Notes under the pieces: generated by a model | What the model was told of the DNA's origin: nothing | The model's database searches: none | Seen by the model: the letters and a program-made list of their open reading frames with translations, nothing else | Source of the DNA: Comamonadaceae bacterium UBA2334 | Lineage (GTDB): Bacteria > Pseudomonadota > Gammaproteobacteria > Burkholderiales > Burkholderiaceae_C | Direction of reading: 5' to 3' | Assembly: GCA_002344885.1 (NCBI GenBank) | Contig: DDUQ01000119.1 | Coordinates: 9,294-21,869, forward strand | Length of the DNA: 12,576 bases | Made by a program: the position numbers and the translations under genes | In this document: one piece after another, positions 1-6,657 of the stretch | Position numbering within the stretch: the first letter of the stretch is position 1 | How the letters are laid out: each line of letters opens with the position of its first letter

Positions 1-351
1 AAGATGCATGAGGTGCAGAAGCACATGACGCTGACCAACCACGGCTACCTGGGTTATGCCGTCATCGTGAACAAGAAGTTTTGGGACGGTCTGGCTGCTC
101 CCGTGCGCACCCAGTTGGAACAGGCGATGAAGGACGCCACGCTCTACGCCAACAAAATTGCGCAGGAAGAAAACGACATGGCGCTGGAGGGCGTGAAGAA
201 GTCCGGCAAGACCACGGTTTACACCCCCACCAAAGAAGAGCGTGATGCGTTCAAGAAAGCCATGAATCCGGTTCACACCAAGATGGCTGACCGTGTAGGC
301 AAGGAAACCTTGCAGATGTTCTACAAGGAAACCGGCTTCAACCCCAACTGA
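1..351 (+). CDS. dctP: TRAP transporter substrate-binding protein DctP, C-terminal part (5' end off window)
   Basis: Periplasmic binding protein of a tripartite ATP-independent periplasmic (TRAP) transporter. It captures a small carboxylate, probably a C4-dicarboxylate, and delivers it to the DctQM membrane complex. The frame is open from base 1, so the ATG at position 4 is internal. About 116 residues are visible of a family usually 320-340 long. What remains matches the DctP C-terminus: a TNHGYLGYAVIVNKKFWDGL segment, then a charged amphipathic helix (LEQAMKDATLYANKIAQEEN) and the ending FYKETGFNPN. Both neighbours, dctQ and dctM, follow on the same strand, which confirms the family. The ligand-contacting N-terminal lobe and signal peptide are missing, so the substrate cannot be read from this part. 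Family assignment is secure; dicarboxylate specificity is inferred from similarity to DctP-type proteins. Confidence 0.9.
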   Translation, partial: KMHEVQKHMTLTNHGYLGYAVIVNKKFWDGLAAPVRTQLEQAMKDATLYANKIAQEENDMALEGVKKSGKTTVYTPTKEERDAFKKAMNPVHTKMADRVGKETLQMFYKETGFNPN

Positions 352-357
352 AGTCAG

Positions 358-375
358 GGGGCTTGAATCGGCCCC
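358..375 (+). promoter_or_regulatory. Stem-loop between dctP and dctQ
   Basis: GGGGC (358-362) can pair with GCCCC (371-375) across an 8-base loop, seven bases after the dctP stop codon, and TTCTTT follows. The U-tract is too poor for a convincing terminator. The position suggests a partial terminator or an mRNA 3'-end stabiliser that would let the binding protein be made in excess over the membrane subunits. The pairing is seen in the sequence; the role is inferred. Confidence 0.4.
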
Positions 376-497
376 TTCTTTCGATTGGCACACCCGAATC
401 AAGTGCATCCGGGTGCCTGCCTGCCGGACGGTCGGTCGGTCGAAAGCCCATGGCGGCTGAACCGTTGTTCCAACCCCGAATGACCAGGGTACCCATC

Positions 498-1205
498 ATG
501 AAACTTCTTGATCACCTTGAGGAATGGCTCGTCACATTCCTCATGGGCGCAGCCACGCTCATCATTTTTGTGTCCGTTGTGCATCGCTATGCTGCAGGCC
601 TGAGCGTTCCAGGTGTGCAGGACTGGCTGTTGTCCATCAATCTGACCTGGGCCCAGGAACTGACCATCATCATGTTCGTGTGGATGGCCAAGTTTGGTGC
701 GGCATATGGCGTGCGCACCGGCATCCATGTCGGGGTGGACGTGCTCATCAACCGCCTCGATGCAAACATGCGAGCCAAGTTCATCGTGTTCGGCCTGGCT
801 GCGGGTGCCCTGTTCACCGCGATCGTTGCCGCCTTGGGTGGCGGATTCGTATGGGAAAACGGCGCACACCATTATTTCTTCAATCTCCTGGGCAAGTCGG
901 TTGAGGGCATACCTGAAGGCCCCACCACGCCCGACCTCGAGTGGCCCACCTGGATGGTTTACAGCGCAATTCCGCTGGGGACCAGCCTCATGTGTTTCCG
1001 GTTCTTGCAGGTCCTGGTGAGCTTCATCAGAACCGGCGAGTTGCCGCACCACGACCACGGGCATGTGGATGGTCTGGACGAAGAGGTGCCTGTTGACGTG
1101 GACGTGTACGCCATGCCTGATAACTTGCACCCTCAAGACCTCAAGCACGCCCAACTGGGCGAAGCTGCCGCACCCACCTATCCATCCAAGGGGCAGACCA
1201 AATGA
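498..1205 (+). CDS. dctQ: TRAP transporter small permease subunit DctQ
   Basis: Small membrane subunit of the TRAP transporter, partner of DctM in the inner membrane. The 235-residue product has four hydrophobic segments at about residues 8-28, 52-70, 92-116 and 151-174, as expected for DctQ. It also has the typical ELTIIMFVWMAKFGAAYGVR stretch followed by H77 and V78 before the second helix ends. The chosen ATG (498) follows an AGGG at 486-489. The same frame is open back to a TTG at 363, but that extension is neither hydrophobic nor DctQ-like. The stop overlaps the dctM start (ATGA), indicating translational coupling. Residues about 178-235 form an unusually long hydrophilic tail with an HHDHGH motif (184-189) and many acidic residues. 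The 146-base gap from dctP holds a stem-loop. Confidence 0.88.
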   Translation: MKLLDHLEEWLVTFLMGAATLIIFVSVVHRYAAGLSVPGVQDWLLSINLTWAQELTIIMFVWMAKFGAAYGVRTGIHVGVDVLINRLDANMRAKFIVFGLAAGALFTAIVAALGGGFVWENGAHHYFFNLLGKSVEGIPEGPTTPDLEWPTWMVYSAIPLGTSLMCFRFLQVLVSFIRTGELPHHDHGHVDGLDEEVPVDVDVYAMPDNLHPQDLKHAQLGEAAAPTYPSKGQTK

Positions 1206-2485
1206 GCGCCGCCATCATCTTTACCTTGTTGCTGGTGCTGATGCTCACCGGCATGCCGATCTCCATTTCACTGGGGTTGACGGTTCTGACCTTCCTGTTC
1301 GGGTTCACGCAGGTGCCGCTGGAGTCGGTGGCACTCAAGTTGTTCACCGGCATCGAGAAGTTCGAGATCATGGCCATCCCGTTCTTCATCCTGGCGGGCA
1401 ACTTTCTGACCCATGGCGGGGTGGCACGGCGAATGATCAACTTTGCTGCCAGCATGGTCGGTCACTGGTATGGGGGTTTGGGTTTGGGTGGCGTGCTCGC
1501 TTGCGCACTGTTTGCGGCTGTGTCGGGCTCCAGTCCGGCAACGGTGGTGGCCATCGGATCCATTCTGCTGCCAGCCATGGTCAAGGCCGGGTTTCCACGC
1601 AGCTTTGGCGCGGGTGTGATCACGACATCGGGCGCGCTGGGCATCCTGATTCCGCCGTCCATCGTGATGGTGATGTACTCCGTGGCCACAAACACATCTG
1701 TGGGTGCGCTGTTCATGGCAGGGGTGGTGCCCGGCATCGCCCTGGCAGGCGTGTTGGCTGGCGTGACCTGGTACCGGGCCAAAAAATTTGACTACCCCCG
1801 TTTGCCCAAAGCGACCTGGGGTGAGCGTCTGAAGGCCTTCAGGGCCTCAGCTTGGGGGTTGGTGCTGATCGTGATCGTGATGGGGGGGATCTACACCGGC
1901 ATGTTCACGCCCACCGAGGCTGCGGCCATGAGCGCGGTTTACGCCTTTTTTGTAGCTGTGTTTGTTTACAAGGATATGGGTCTGAAAGATGTGCCCCGTG
2001 TGTTGCTGAACTCGGCCAACATGTCTGCCATGCTGCTGTACATCATCACCAATGCCGTGCTGTTCAGCTTCATCATGACCAACGAGAACATCCCCCAGTC
2101 ATTGGCAGATTGGATGCTGGGTAATGGTCTGGGCGTGATCACCTTCCTGCTGGCTGTCAACGTGATCCTGCTGTTGGCCGGTAACTTCATGGAGCCATCG
2201 TCCATTGTTCTGATTTTTGCGCCCATCCTGTTCCCGGTGGCGATGAAGCTGGGCATTGATCCGGTGCACTTCGGCATCATCATGGTGGTGAACATGGAAG
2301 TCGGCATGTGTCACCCGCCTGTCGGTTTGAATCTTTACGTGGCGTCTGGCATCACCAAAATGGGCATCACCGAATTGACCGTCGCGGTCTGGCCCTGGCT
2401 GCTGTCCATGCTGGGCTTCCTGGCCGTGGTGACCTATTGGCCTGGATTGTCGCTCTGGTTCCCACGTATGCTTGGGATGATGTAA
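1202..2485 (+). CDS. dctM: TRAP transporter large permease subunit DctM
   Basis: Large membrane subunit that carries the Na+/H+-coupled transport path of the TRAP system. Its 427 residues are the normal DctM length and almost entirely hydrophobic helices. Recognisable family motifs, in order: SGSSPATVVAIGSILLPAM (108-126), LIPPSIVMVMYSV (149-161), GIYTGMFTPTEAAAMSAVYA (229-248), GNFMEPSSIVLIFAPILFP (327-345) and the ending block around VNMEVGMCHPPVGLN (363-377). The ATG overlaps the dctQ stop by four bases. A good ribosome binding site, AAGGGG (1188-1193), lies eight bases ahead, inside dctQ. It is the last gene of the operon and is followed at once by a strong hairpin terminator. No truncation or odd residue was seen. 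Confidence 0.95.
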   Translation: MSAAIIFTLLLVLMLTGMPISISLGLTVLTFLFGFTQVPLESVALKLFTGIEKFEIMAIPFFILAGNFLTHGGVARRMINFAASMVGHWYGGLGLGGVLACALFAAVSGSSPATVVAIGSILLPAMVKAGFPRSFGAGVITTSGALGILIPPSIVMVMYSVATNTSVGALFMAGVVPGIALAGVLAGVTWYRAKKFDYPRLPKATWGERLKAFRASAWGLVLIVIVMGGIYTGMFTPTEAAAMSAVYAFFVAVFVYKDMGLKDVPRVLLNSANMSAMLLYIITNAVLFSFIMTNENIPQSLADWMLGNGLGVITFLLAVNVILLLAGNFMEPSSIVLIFAPILFPVAMKLGIDPVHFGIIMVVNMEVGMCHPPVGLNLYVASGITKMGITELTVAVWPWLLSMLGFLAVVTYWPGLSLWFPRMLGMM

Positions 2486-2501
2486 TCTGGCTCCCATCCA
2501 G

Positions 2502-2539
2502 AAAAAGGTCGGCTTCACGTGACGAAGCCGACCTTTTTT
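2502..2539. terminator. Bidirectional rho-independent terminator
   Basis: GGTCGGCTTC (2507-2516) pairs perfectly with GAAGCCGACC (2524-2533) across a 7-base loop. Five A residues precede the stem and six T residues follow it, so a U-tract forms on either strand. It sits between the convergent dctM (plus) and argO (minus) ends, 21 and 34 bases from the two stop codons, and should stop both transcripts. Confidence 0.9.
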
Positions 2540-2567
2540 CTTGGTAGGTTCGTTGCGTGCTTTTTTG

Positions 2568-3221
2568 TCAGAACAGGCTTTTGATCAGAACCGCTGCGGT
2601 TCCCCACATCATCAGTGCCACCAGGCCGTCCAGCCAGCGCCACAGCGTGGCAGACCCCAGGCGACGGCCCGCCCAGAACACGGCGGCACCCAGCACCAGA
2701 AACCACACGGTTGAGCCGACGGCGGCACCCAGGCCGAACACGGTGTTGCCGGGTGCGCCATAGGCCAGCGAGGCGGTGCCAATCAGCACGGCCGTGTCCA
2801 GCCAGGCATGGGGGTTCAACCAGGAAAACGCCAGTGCCGAGGCCACAGCTTGCCGGCGGTTGACGGCAGCCGCCGGAGCCAGGGGTTCTGCCGAGACCAC
2901 GCTGGTCAGCTGGGTCGGTTTGAGGAAGCGACGGGCCGCTTCCCAGCCATACACCGCGAGGAACAGCACGCCAGCCCCCACCAGCGCGCCTTGCAGCTTG
3001 TCGGACAGGCCGCCGAGCTGGGCCAGGCCCAGCACACCCAGGGCAATCAGCAGCACATCGGCCACGATGCACACGGCCACCGTCAGCCAGACATGCTGGC
3101 GTTGCAGGCCCATGCGCAACACATGGGCGTTCTGTGGGCCGATGGCCATGATGAGCGACAGGCTCAACACCAGACCGGCGCTGAAAGTGGGGTTGAAAAC
3201 GGAGAGGGACAGGGCGTTCAT
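2568..3221 (-). CDS. argO: LysE/ArgO-family basic amino acid exporter
   Basis: Inner-membrane exporter of the LysE superfamily, probably removing excess arginine (and/or lysine) from the cytoplasm. The 217-residue length and about six hydrophobic segments (near 12-34, 45-67, 77-93, 139-155, 165-184, 195-214) fit the family. So do the signature MAIGPQNAHVLRMGLQ (25-40) in the first helix region and NPHAWLDT (136-143) after the hydrophilic middle loop. The gene is divergent from an ArgP-type regulator, the arrangement known for lysE/lysG in Corynebacterium; in E. coli ArgP activates argO in response to arginine. Only a weak ribosome binding site is visible upstream of the ATG. A shared terminator lies beyond its stop. 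The family is certain; choosing arginine over lysine rests on the regulator resembling ArgP. Confidence 0.88.
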   Translation of the reverse strand: MNALSLSVFNPTFSAGLVLSLSLIMAIGPQNAHVLRMGLQRQHVWLTVAVCIVADVLLIALGVLGLAQLGGLSDKLQGALVGAGVLFLAVYGWEAARRFLKPTQLTSVVSAEPLAPAAAVNRRQAVASALAFSWLNPHAWLDTAVLIGTASLAYGAPGNTVFGLGAAVGSTVWFLVLGAAVFWAGRRLGSATLWRWLDGLVALMMWGTAAVLIKSLF

Positions 3222-3349
3222 GACAGGCTGCCAGCAAAGATGTGAAGAGGGTTGCAGAGCGATGGCGGCGAGTGTGTCGGTTATCCTTATTTTGTTAAAC
3301 TGAATTAAAATGAATTAAGTTTGATCAATATTTTCTAAAGCAATTGCCC
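3222..3349. promoter_or_regulatory. Divergent argO/argP promoter-operator region
   Basis: This 128-base gap between divergent genes becomes strongly AT-rich from about 3280 onward, unlike its GC-rich surroundings. It holds two copies of TGAATTAA (3301-3308 and 3311-3318) spaced exactly ten bases apart, one helical turn. It also holds a perfect TTGATCAA palindrome (3321-3328). LysR-type regulators bind AT-rich sites in such gaps, so this is the likely ArgP operator with both promoters. I could not place -35/-10 boxes with confidence on either strand. Confidence 0.6.
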
Positions 3350-4261
3350 ATGCTCGATGCCCGACAACTCGACGCTTTGGCCGCAGTGGCCGACCACGGC
3401 AGCTTTGTGGCGGCGGCCCAGGCCCTGAATGTCACGCTGGCGGCGGTGTCGCTGCGCATCAAGTCGCTGGAGCAGGCCGTGGGTCAGCGCCTGCTGGTGC
3501 GGGGCAAAACCGTGCGGGCCACTTCGGCGGGGCAGGCGTTGCTGACCCATGTGCGCCAGGTGCGCCTGATGGAGGCGGACCTGATCCAGGGCCTGAACCG
3601 TGGTGGCGCAGCGGGTGACAACCCTTGGCAGACCCTGAGCGTCGCCATCAACGCCGACAGCATGGCCGGCTGGTTTTTGCCTGGGGTCGCGCCGCTGCTG
3701 GCGGCACACCGCTTGCTGCTGGACATCGTGATCGATGACCAGGATCACACCCACGATGCCCTGAAAAGCGGCGACGTTTTAGGGTGTGTGACCACCCTTT
3801 CACGTGCCATGCGGGGCTGCGTGGCCGAACCGCTGGGCGTGATGCGTTACCGCTGTGTGGGGTCAGCCGACCTGGTGGCCTCGGTGCAGGGCGAGGGGGG
3901 CGGTTTGTCGGTTCACCGCCTGCTGGCCACGCCTGCCGTCATCTTCAACCGCAAAGACGGTTTGCAGGATGCCTTCCTGTTGCAGCATTTCGGTTTGCGC
4001 CAGCCTGCCTACCCGCGCCACTTCGCCCCGGCGGTCGATGGGTTTGAAATGGCCATCGAACTGGGCATGGGCTGGGGCATGGTACCTGACCAGCAGCTGG
4101 CGCTGCGCGAGGGCCGGCCTGCGTTGCACGAGTTGCTGCCCGGTGCCACTGTTGACGTGGCGTTGTACTGGCAACACTGGGAGCGGGAGGCCCCGTCAGC
4201 CGCCCGGTTGACCCAGGCCGTGAAGGCAGCGGCAGCTACGCAATTGGTGCAGTTTCGGTAG
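3350..4261 (+). CDS. argP: LysR-type transcriptional regulator, ArgP (IciA) family
   Basis: DNA-binding regulator that probably senses arginine/lysine and controls the divergent exporter gene. Residues about 5-65 form the winged helix-turn-helix (LDARQLDALAAVADHGSFVA, then the recognition part AAVSLRIKSLEQAVGQRLLV). The rest is the periplasmic-binding-like effector domain. It follows E. coli ArgP closely in pattern: LSVAINADSMAGWFLPGVAP (97-116), DQDHTHDALKSGDVLGCV (130-147) and, near the end, LYWQHW (272-277). At 303 residues it has the family length. The ATG at 3350 is preferred; a TTG six bases upstream in frame is possible. No clear Shine-Dalgarno sequence is visible, so the leader may be very short. 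ArgP members are usually autoregulated or constitutive, which this window does not show. Confidence 0.9.
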   Translation: MLDARQLDALAAVADHGSFVAAAQALNVTLAAVSLRIKSLEQAVGQRLLVRGKTVRATSAGQALLTHVRQVRLMEADLIQGLNRGGAAGDNPWQTLSVAINADSMAGWFLPGVAPLLAAHRLLLDIVIDDQDHTHDALKSGDVLGCVTTLSRAMRGCVAEPLGVMRYRCVGSADLVASVQGEGGGLSVHRLLATPAVIFNRKDGLQDAFLLQHFGLRQPAYPRHFAPAVDGFEMAIELGMGWGMVPDQQLALREGRPALHELLPGATVDVALYWQHWEREAPSAARLTQAVKAAAATQLVQFR

Positions 4262-4304
4262 TGATAATGCCTCGCTGGTAAAGCGTTAGAGGCGAATAAT
4301 TTAT

Positions 4305-4330
4305 AAAAAAACCCGGCGAACGCCGGGTTT
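4305..4330 (-). terminator. Rho-independent terminator of the psiF-like gene
   Basis: CCCGGC (4312-4317) pairs with GCCGGG (4322-4327) around a tight GAAC loop, extended by AAA/TTT flanks. On the minus strand the stem is followed by seven T residues (the A run at 4305-4311), a textbook terminator about 40 bases after the psiF-like stop. On the plus strand only TTT follows, so it may act weakly for argP as well. Confidence 0.85.
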
Positions 4331-4369
4331 CTGGGTCGGGCGGCAGATACCGCGCCTGGGTGCAACCCA

Positions 4370-4678
4370 TCAGCCTTTCAGGCACGAGCTCATGAAGGCC
4401 TTGCGCTCGTCGCCCTTGAGTTCTTTCTTGCCCGCTTCGGCGTTGCAGGTCTTCATTTTGTTTTGCTGGGCGGTTTTGGGGTCGACCGGCGGCTCGGCCT
4501 TGGCGCTGAGGCATGAACTCATGAAAGCCTTGCGCTCGTCGCCTTTGAGTTCTTTTTTGCCCGCTTCGGCGTTGCAGGTTTTCATTTTGTTCTGCTGCGC
4601 GGTGGGCTCGTCCGCTGCAAAAGCGGAACCGGTGGCCAGTGCCAGGCCCAACGCCAGGGTGGGTGCAAGTTTGATCAT
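4370..4678 (-). CDS. Secreted protein with two PsiF repeats
   Basis: Small periplasmic protein of the PsiF family (phosphate-starvation-inducible in E. coli), with no known biochemical role. The 102-residue product starts with a clear signal peptide, MIKLAPTLALGLALATGSAF, cut near A21/A22. Two repeats follow, residues 26-57 and 69-100, identical in all 32 positions. Each has a core KMKTCNAEAGKKELKGDERK and ends MSSCL, giving two cysteines per repeat 21 residues apart, likely disulfide-bonded. The repeats are joined by a short proline-rich linker (SAKAEPPVDPK). The start is fixed by the signal peptide and by a GAGG ribosome site (4687-4690) eight bases upstream. The frame stays open upstream to 4825, but that part is not protein-like. 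It is transcribed alone, divergent from argS, with its own terminator. Phosphate control is family knowledge; I found no convincing Pho box. Confidence 0.85.
   Translation of the reverse strand: MIKLAPTLALGLALATGSAFAADEPTAQQNKMKTCNAEAGKKELKGDERKAFMSSCLSAKAEPPVDPKTAQQNKMKTCNAEAGKKELKGDERKAFMSSCLKG
4379..4603 (-). repeat. Tandem duplication encoding the two PsiF repeats
   Basis: Two 96-base units, 4379-4474 and 4508-4603, lie 129 bases apart start to start. They differ at nine positions, and all nine are synonymous. The duplicated unit is the PsiF repeat itself, so this is an in-gene domain duplication kept identical at protein level. Confidence 0.9.
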
Positions 4679-4872
4679 GTGACGATCCTCGAAACGGGTT
4701 GAAGGGAGGGGTGCGTGTCTGCTACACAGCCAGCGGCTGCATTGTGCGCATGCAAGTATGACTGTGGCGCGTGCAAAGGGCACAAATGTGAAGAAATGCA
4801 ACGTCCATCCGCTTGCACGCCACACCCGTGCGGCAGTTTGCCGCTTGGAAGGTGCTGGGGCCAGTGGGCACC

Positions 4873-4878
4873 TAAAAT
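4873..4878 (+). promoter_or_regulatory. Candidate -10 box of argS (possible leaderless mRNA)
   Basis: TAAAAT lies nine bases ahead of the argS ATG. If it is the -10 element, transcription would begin about 6-8 bases downstream, at or next to the ATG. No Shine-Dalgarno sequence is visible, which agrees with a leaderless or near-leaderless message. No well-spaced -35 box was found (TTGGAA at 4845-4850 is 22 bases away), so confidence is limited. Confidence 0.35.
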
Positions 4879-4886
4879 CCCCCCAT

Positions 4887-6572
4887 ATGCTTCACATCAA
4901 ACAGGAATTGCTGGCCGCCCTGGCCACGGAACTCGACAAACTGGCCCCTGGTTCGGCCGACAGGGCTGTGTTCGAATCGCCCAAAGTGGCCGCGCACGGT
5001 GACTTTGCCTGCACCGCTGCCATGCAACTGGCCAAGCCACTCAAACAGAACCCCCGTCAGCTGGCCGAGGCCCTGTGCGCCGCTTTGCGCGCCACGCCAG
5101 CGTTTGGCCAATGGGTCGATGCGCTGGAGATTGCCGGGCCAGGCTTCATCAACATCCGTCTGAAGCCCGCCGCCAAACAGGCCATCGTGCGTGACGTGCT
5201 GGCACAAGGCACCGCCTTCGGCACCCAGCCTGCCAACGGGCAGCGTGTGCTGGTGGAGTTTGTTTCGGCCAACCCGACCGGCCCGCTGCACGTTGGCCAT
5301 GGCCGACAGGCGGCGCTGGGCGATGCCATCTGCAACCTGCTGGCCACGCAGGGGTGGGATGTGTGGCGCGAGTTCTACTACAACGACGCGGGCGTGCAGA
5401 TCCAGACGCTGGCCAACAGCACGCAGTTGCGCGCCAGGGGCCTGAAGCCGGGTGACACCGATTGGCCCGAAGCGGCCTACAACGGCGATTACATCCAGGA
5501 CATCGCCAACGACTTCCTGGCTGGCAAAACGGTGAAGGCCGATGACCGGGCCTTCACCGCCAGCGGTGATGTCAACGACCTGGATGGCATCCGTCAGTTC
5601 GCAGTGGCCTACTTGCGCCACGAGCAGGACCTGGACCTGAAAGCCTTCGAGGTGAGGTTCGACCACTATTACCTGGAGTCCAGCCTGTACACCAGCGGAC
5701 GTGTGGACGCGGCGGTAGCCAAACTGGTGGCCAATGGCCACACCTACGAACAGGACGGCGCGCTGTGGCTGAAAAGCACCGATTACGGCGATGACAAGGA
5801 CCGTGTCATGCGCAAGCAGGACGGCACTTTCACCTATTTTGTGCCCGACGTGGCCTACCACATCGCCAAGTGGGAGCGTGGGTTTACCCGGGTGGTCAAC
5901 ATCCAGGGCATGGACCACCACGGCACGATTGCCCGCGTGCGCGCGGGCCTGCAGGCGGCCCATGTGGGCATTCCGCAGGGCTACCCCGACTACGTGTTGC
6001 ACACCATGGTGCGCGTCATGCGTGGCGGCGAAGAGGTCAAGATCAGCAAGCGTGCCGGCAGCTACGTCACGCTGCGTGACCTGATCGAGTGGACCAGCAA
6101 AGACGCGGTGCGCTTCTTCCTGCTCAGCCGCAAGCCCGACACCGAATACGTGTTCGACATCGACCTGGCGCTGGCCCAGAACAACGACAACCCGGTTTAT
6201 TACGTGCAATACGCCCATGCCCGCATCTGCTCGGTGCTGGCGGCGTGGGCCGAGAAAGATGGGGGGCAAGTGTCCCAACTGGCTTCGGTAGACCTGTCTC
6301 CGTTGGAAGGCCCCCAGGCTGCCGCGCTGATGCTCAAGCTGGCGCAGTACCCGGCCATGCTGACAGCCGCAGCGGCAGACAATGCCCCGCATGACATCAC
6401 GTTCTACCTGCGCGACCTGGCCTCCAGCTACCACAGCTATTACGATGCCGAGCGCATCCTGGTCGATGACGTAACCGTCAAACAGGCCCGACTGGCACTG
6501 GTGGCTGCCACGGCGCAGGTGCTGGCCAATGGCCTGGCGGTATTGGGCGTGAGCGCGCCGACCCGGATGTGA
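4887..6572 (+). CDS. argS: Arginyl-tRNA synthetase
   Basis: Cytoplasmic class I aminoacyl-tRNA synthetase that charges tRNA-Arg with arginine using ATP. The 561-residue product has all expected parts. An N-terminal additional domain (about 1-110) ends in GPGFINIRL (84-92). The catalytic Rossmann core has the HIGH motif as HVGHGR (135-140), preceded by VEFVSANPTGPL. The KMSKS loop reads KISKRAG (385-391). A C-terminal DALR anticodon-binding domain runs from about 435 to the end, starting near NPVYYVQYAHARICS. The ATG at 4887 is chosen because MLHIKQELLAALATELDKL is the usual ArgRS start; the frame is open 43 codons further upstream, but those residues are not ArgRS-like. It lies first in a run with the SPOR gene (85 bases on) and dsbA. 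E. coli ArgS is 577 residues, so this is full length. Confidence 0.97.
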   Translation: MLHIKQELLAALATELDKLAPGSADRAVFESPKVAAHGDFACTAAMQLAKPLKQNPRQLAEALCAALRATPAFGQWVDALEIAGPGFINIRLKPAAKQAIVRDVLAQGTAFGTQPANGQRVLVEFVSANPTGPLHVGHGRQAALGDAICNLLATQGWDVWREFYYNDAGVQIQTLANSTQLRARGLKPGDTDWPEAAYNGDYIQDIANDFLAGKTVKADDRAFTASGDVNDLDGIRQFAVAYLRHEQDLDLKAFEVRFDHYYLESSLYTSGRVDAAVAKLVANGHTYEQDGALWLKSTDYGDDKDRVMRKQDGTFTYFVPDVAYHIAKWERGFTRVVNIQGMDHHGTIARVRAGLQAAHVGIPQGYPDYVLHTMVRVMRGGEEVKISKRAGSYVTLRDLIEWTSKDAVRFFLLSRKPDTEYVFDIDLALAQNNDNPVYYVQYAHARICSVLAAWAEKDGGQVSQLASVDLSPLEGPQAAALMLKLAQYPAMLTAAAADNAPHDITFYLRDLASSYHSYYDAERILVDDVTVKQARLALVAATAQVLANGLAVLGVSAPTRM

Positions 6573-6612
6573 CGGCGACCAGTTGACACAAACGACGCAA
6601 ACCAACGACCGC

Positions 6613-6632
6613 GAACCTTTCCGGAAACGTTC
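6613..6632. promoter_or_regulatory. 20-base near-perfect palindrome ahead of the SPOR gene
   Basis: GAAC (6613-6616) and GTTC (6629-6632) flank a perfect TTTCCGGAAA core (6618-6627), with only one symmetric pair (6617/6628) mismatched. It lies in the argS-SPOR gap, 25 bases before the SPOR ATG, and TTTT follows shortly after. It could be an operator for a dimeric regulator or a small hairpin in the leader. The symmetry is seen; the function is unknown. Confidence 0.45.
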
Positions 6633-6657
6633 TTTTCAAGGCAGCAGGTAACAGTCC

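Noticed and set aside
430..442. Short GGTC tandem repeat in the dctP-dctQ gap
   Set aside because: Only three 4-base units, too short to separate from chance in GC-rich DNA.
363..497. Extension of DctQ to a TTG start at 363
   Set aside because: The added 45 residues are not DctQ-like and overlap the stem-loop after dctP. The ATG at 498 has a better ribosome site and directly precedes the first helix.
399..1154. A 251-codon minus-strand open frame opposite dctQ
   Set aside because: It is antisense to a recognisable DctQ, has a His-rich composition typical of shadow frames, and has no ribosome site or domain.
1063..1791. A 242-codon plus-strand frame crossing the dctQ/dctM junction
   Set aside because: It overlaps two well-supported transporter genes in another frame and shows Arg/Gly/His-rich shadow composition.
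4679..4800. A possible Pho box ahead of the psiF-like gene (CAGTCAT on the minus strand)
   Set aside because: Only one half-site resembles CTGTCAT. The second repeat at the proper spacing is poor, so phosphate control cannot be claimed from the sequence.
4872..6605. A 577-codon open frame on the minus strand covering all of argS
   Set aside because: It lies exactly antisense to a clear arginyl-tRNA synthetase. Its product is rich in His/Gln/Val/Gly with no domain pattern, as expected from a mirrored frame in GC-rich coding DNA.
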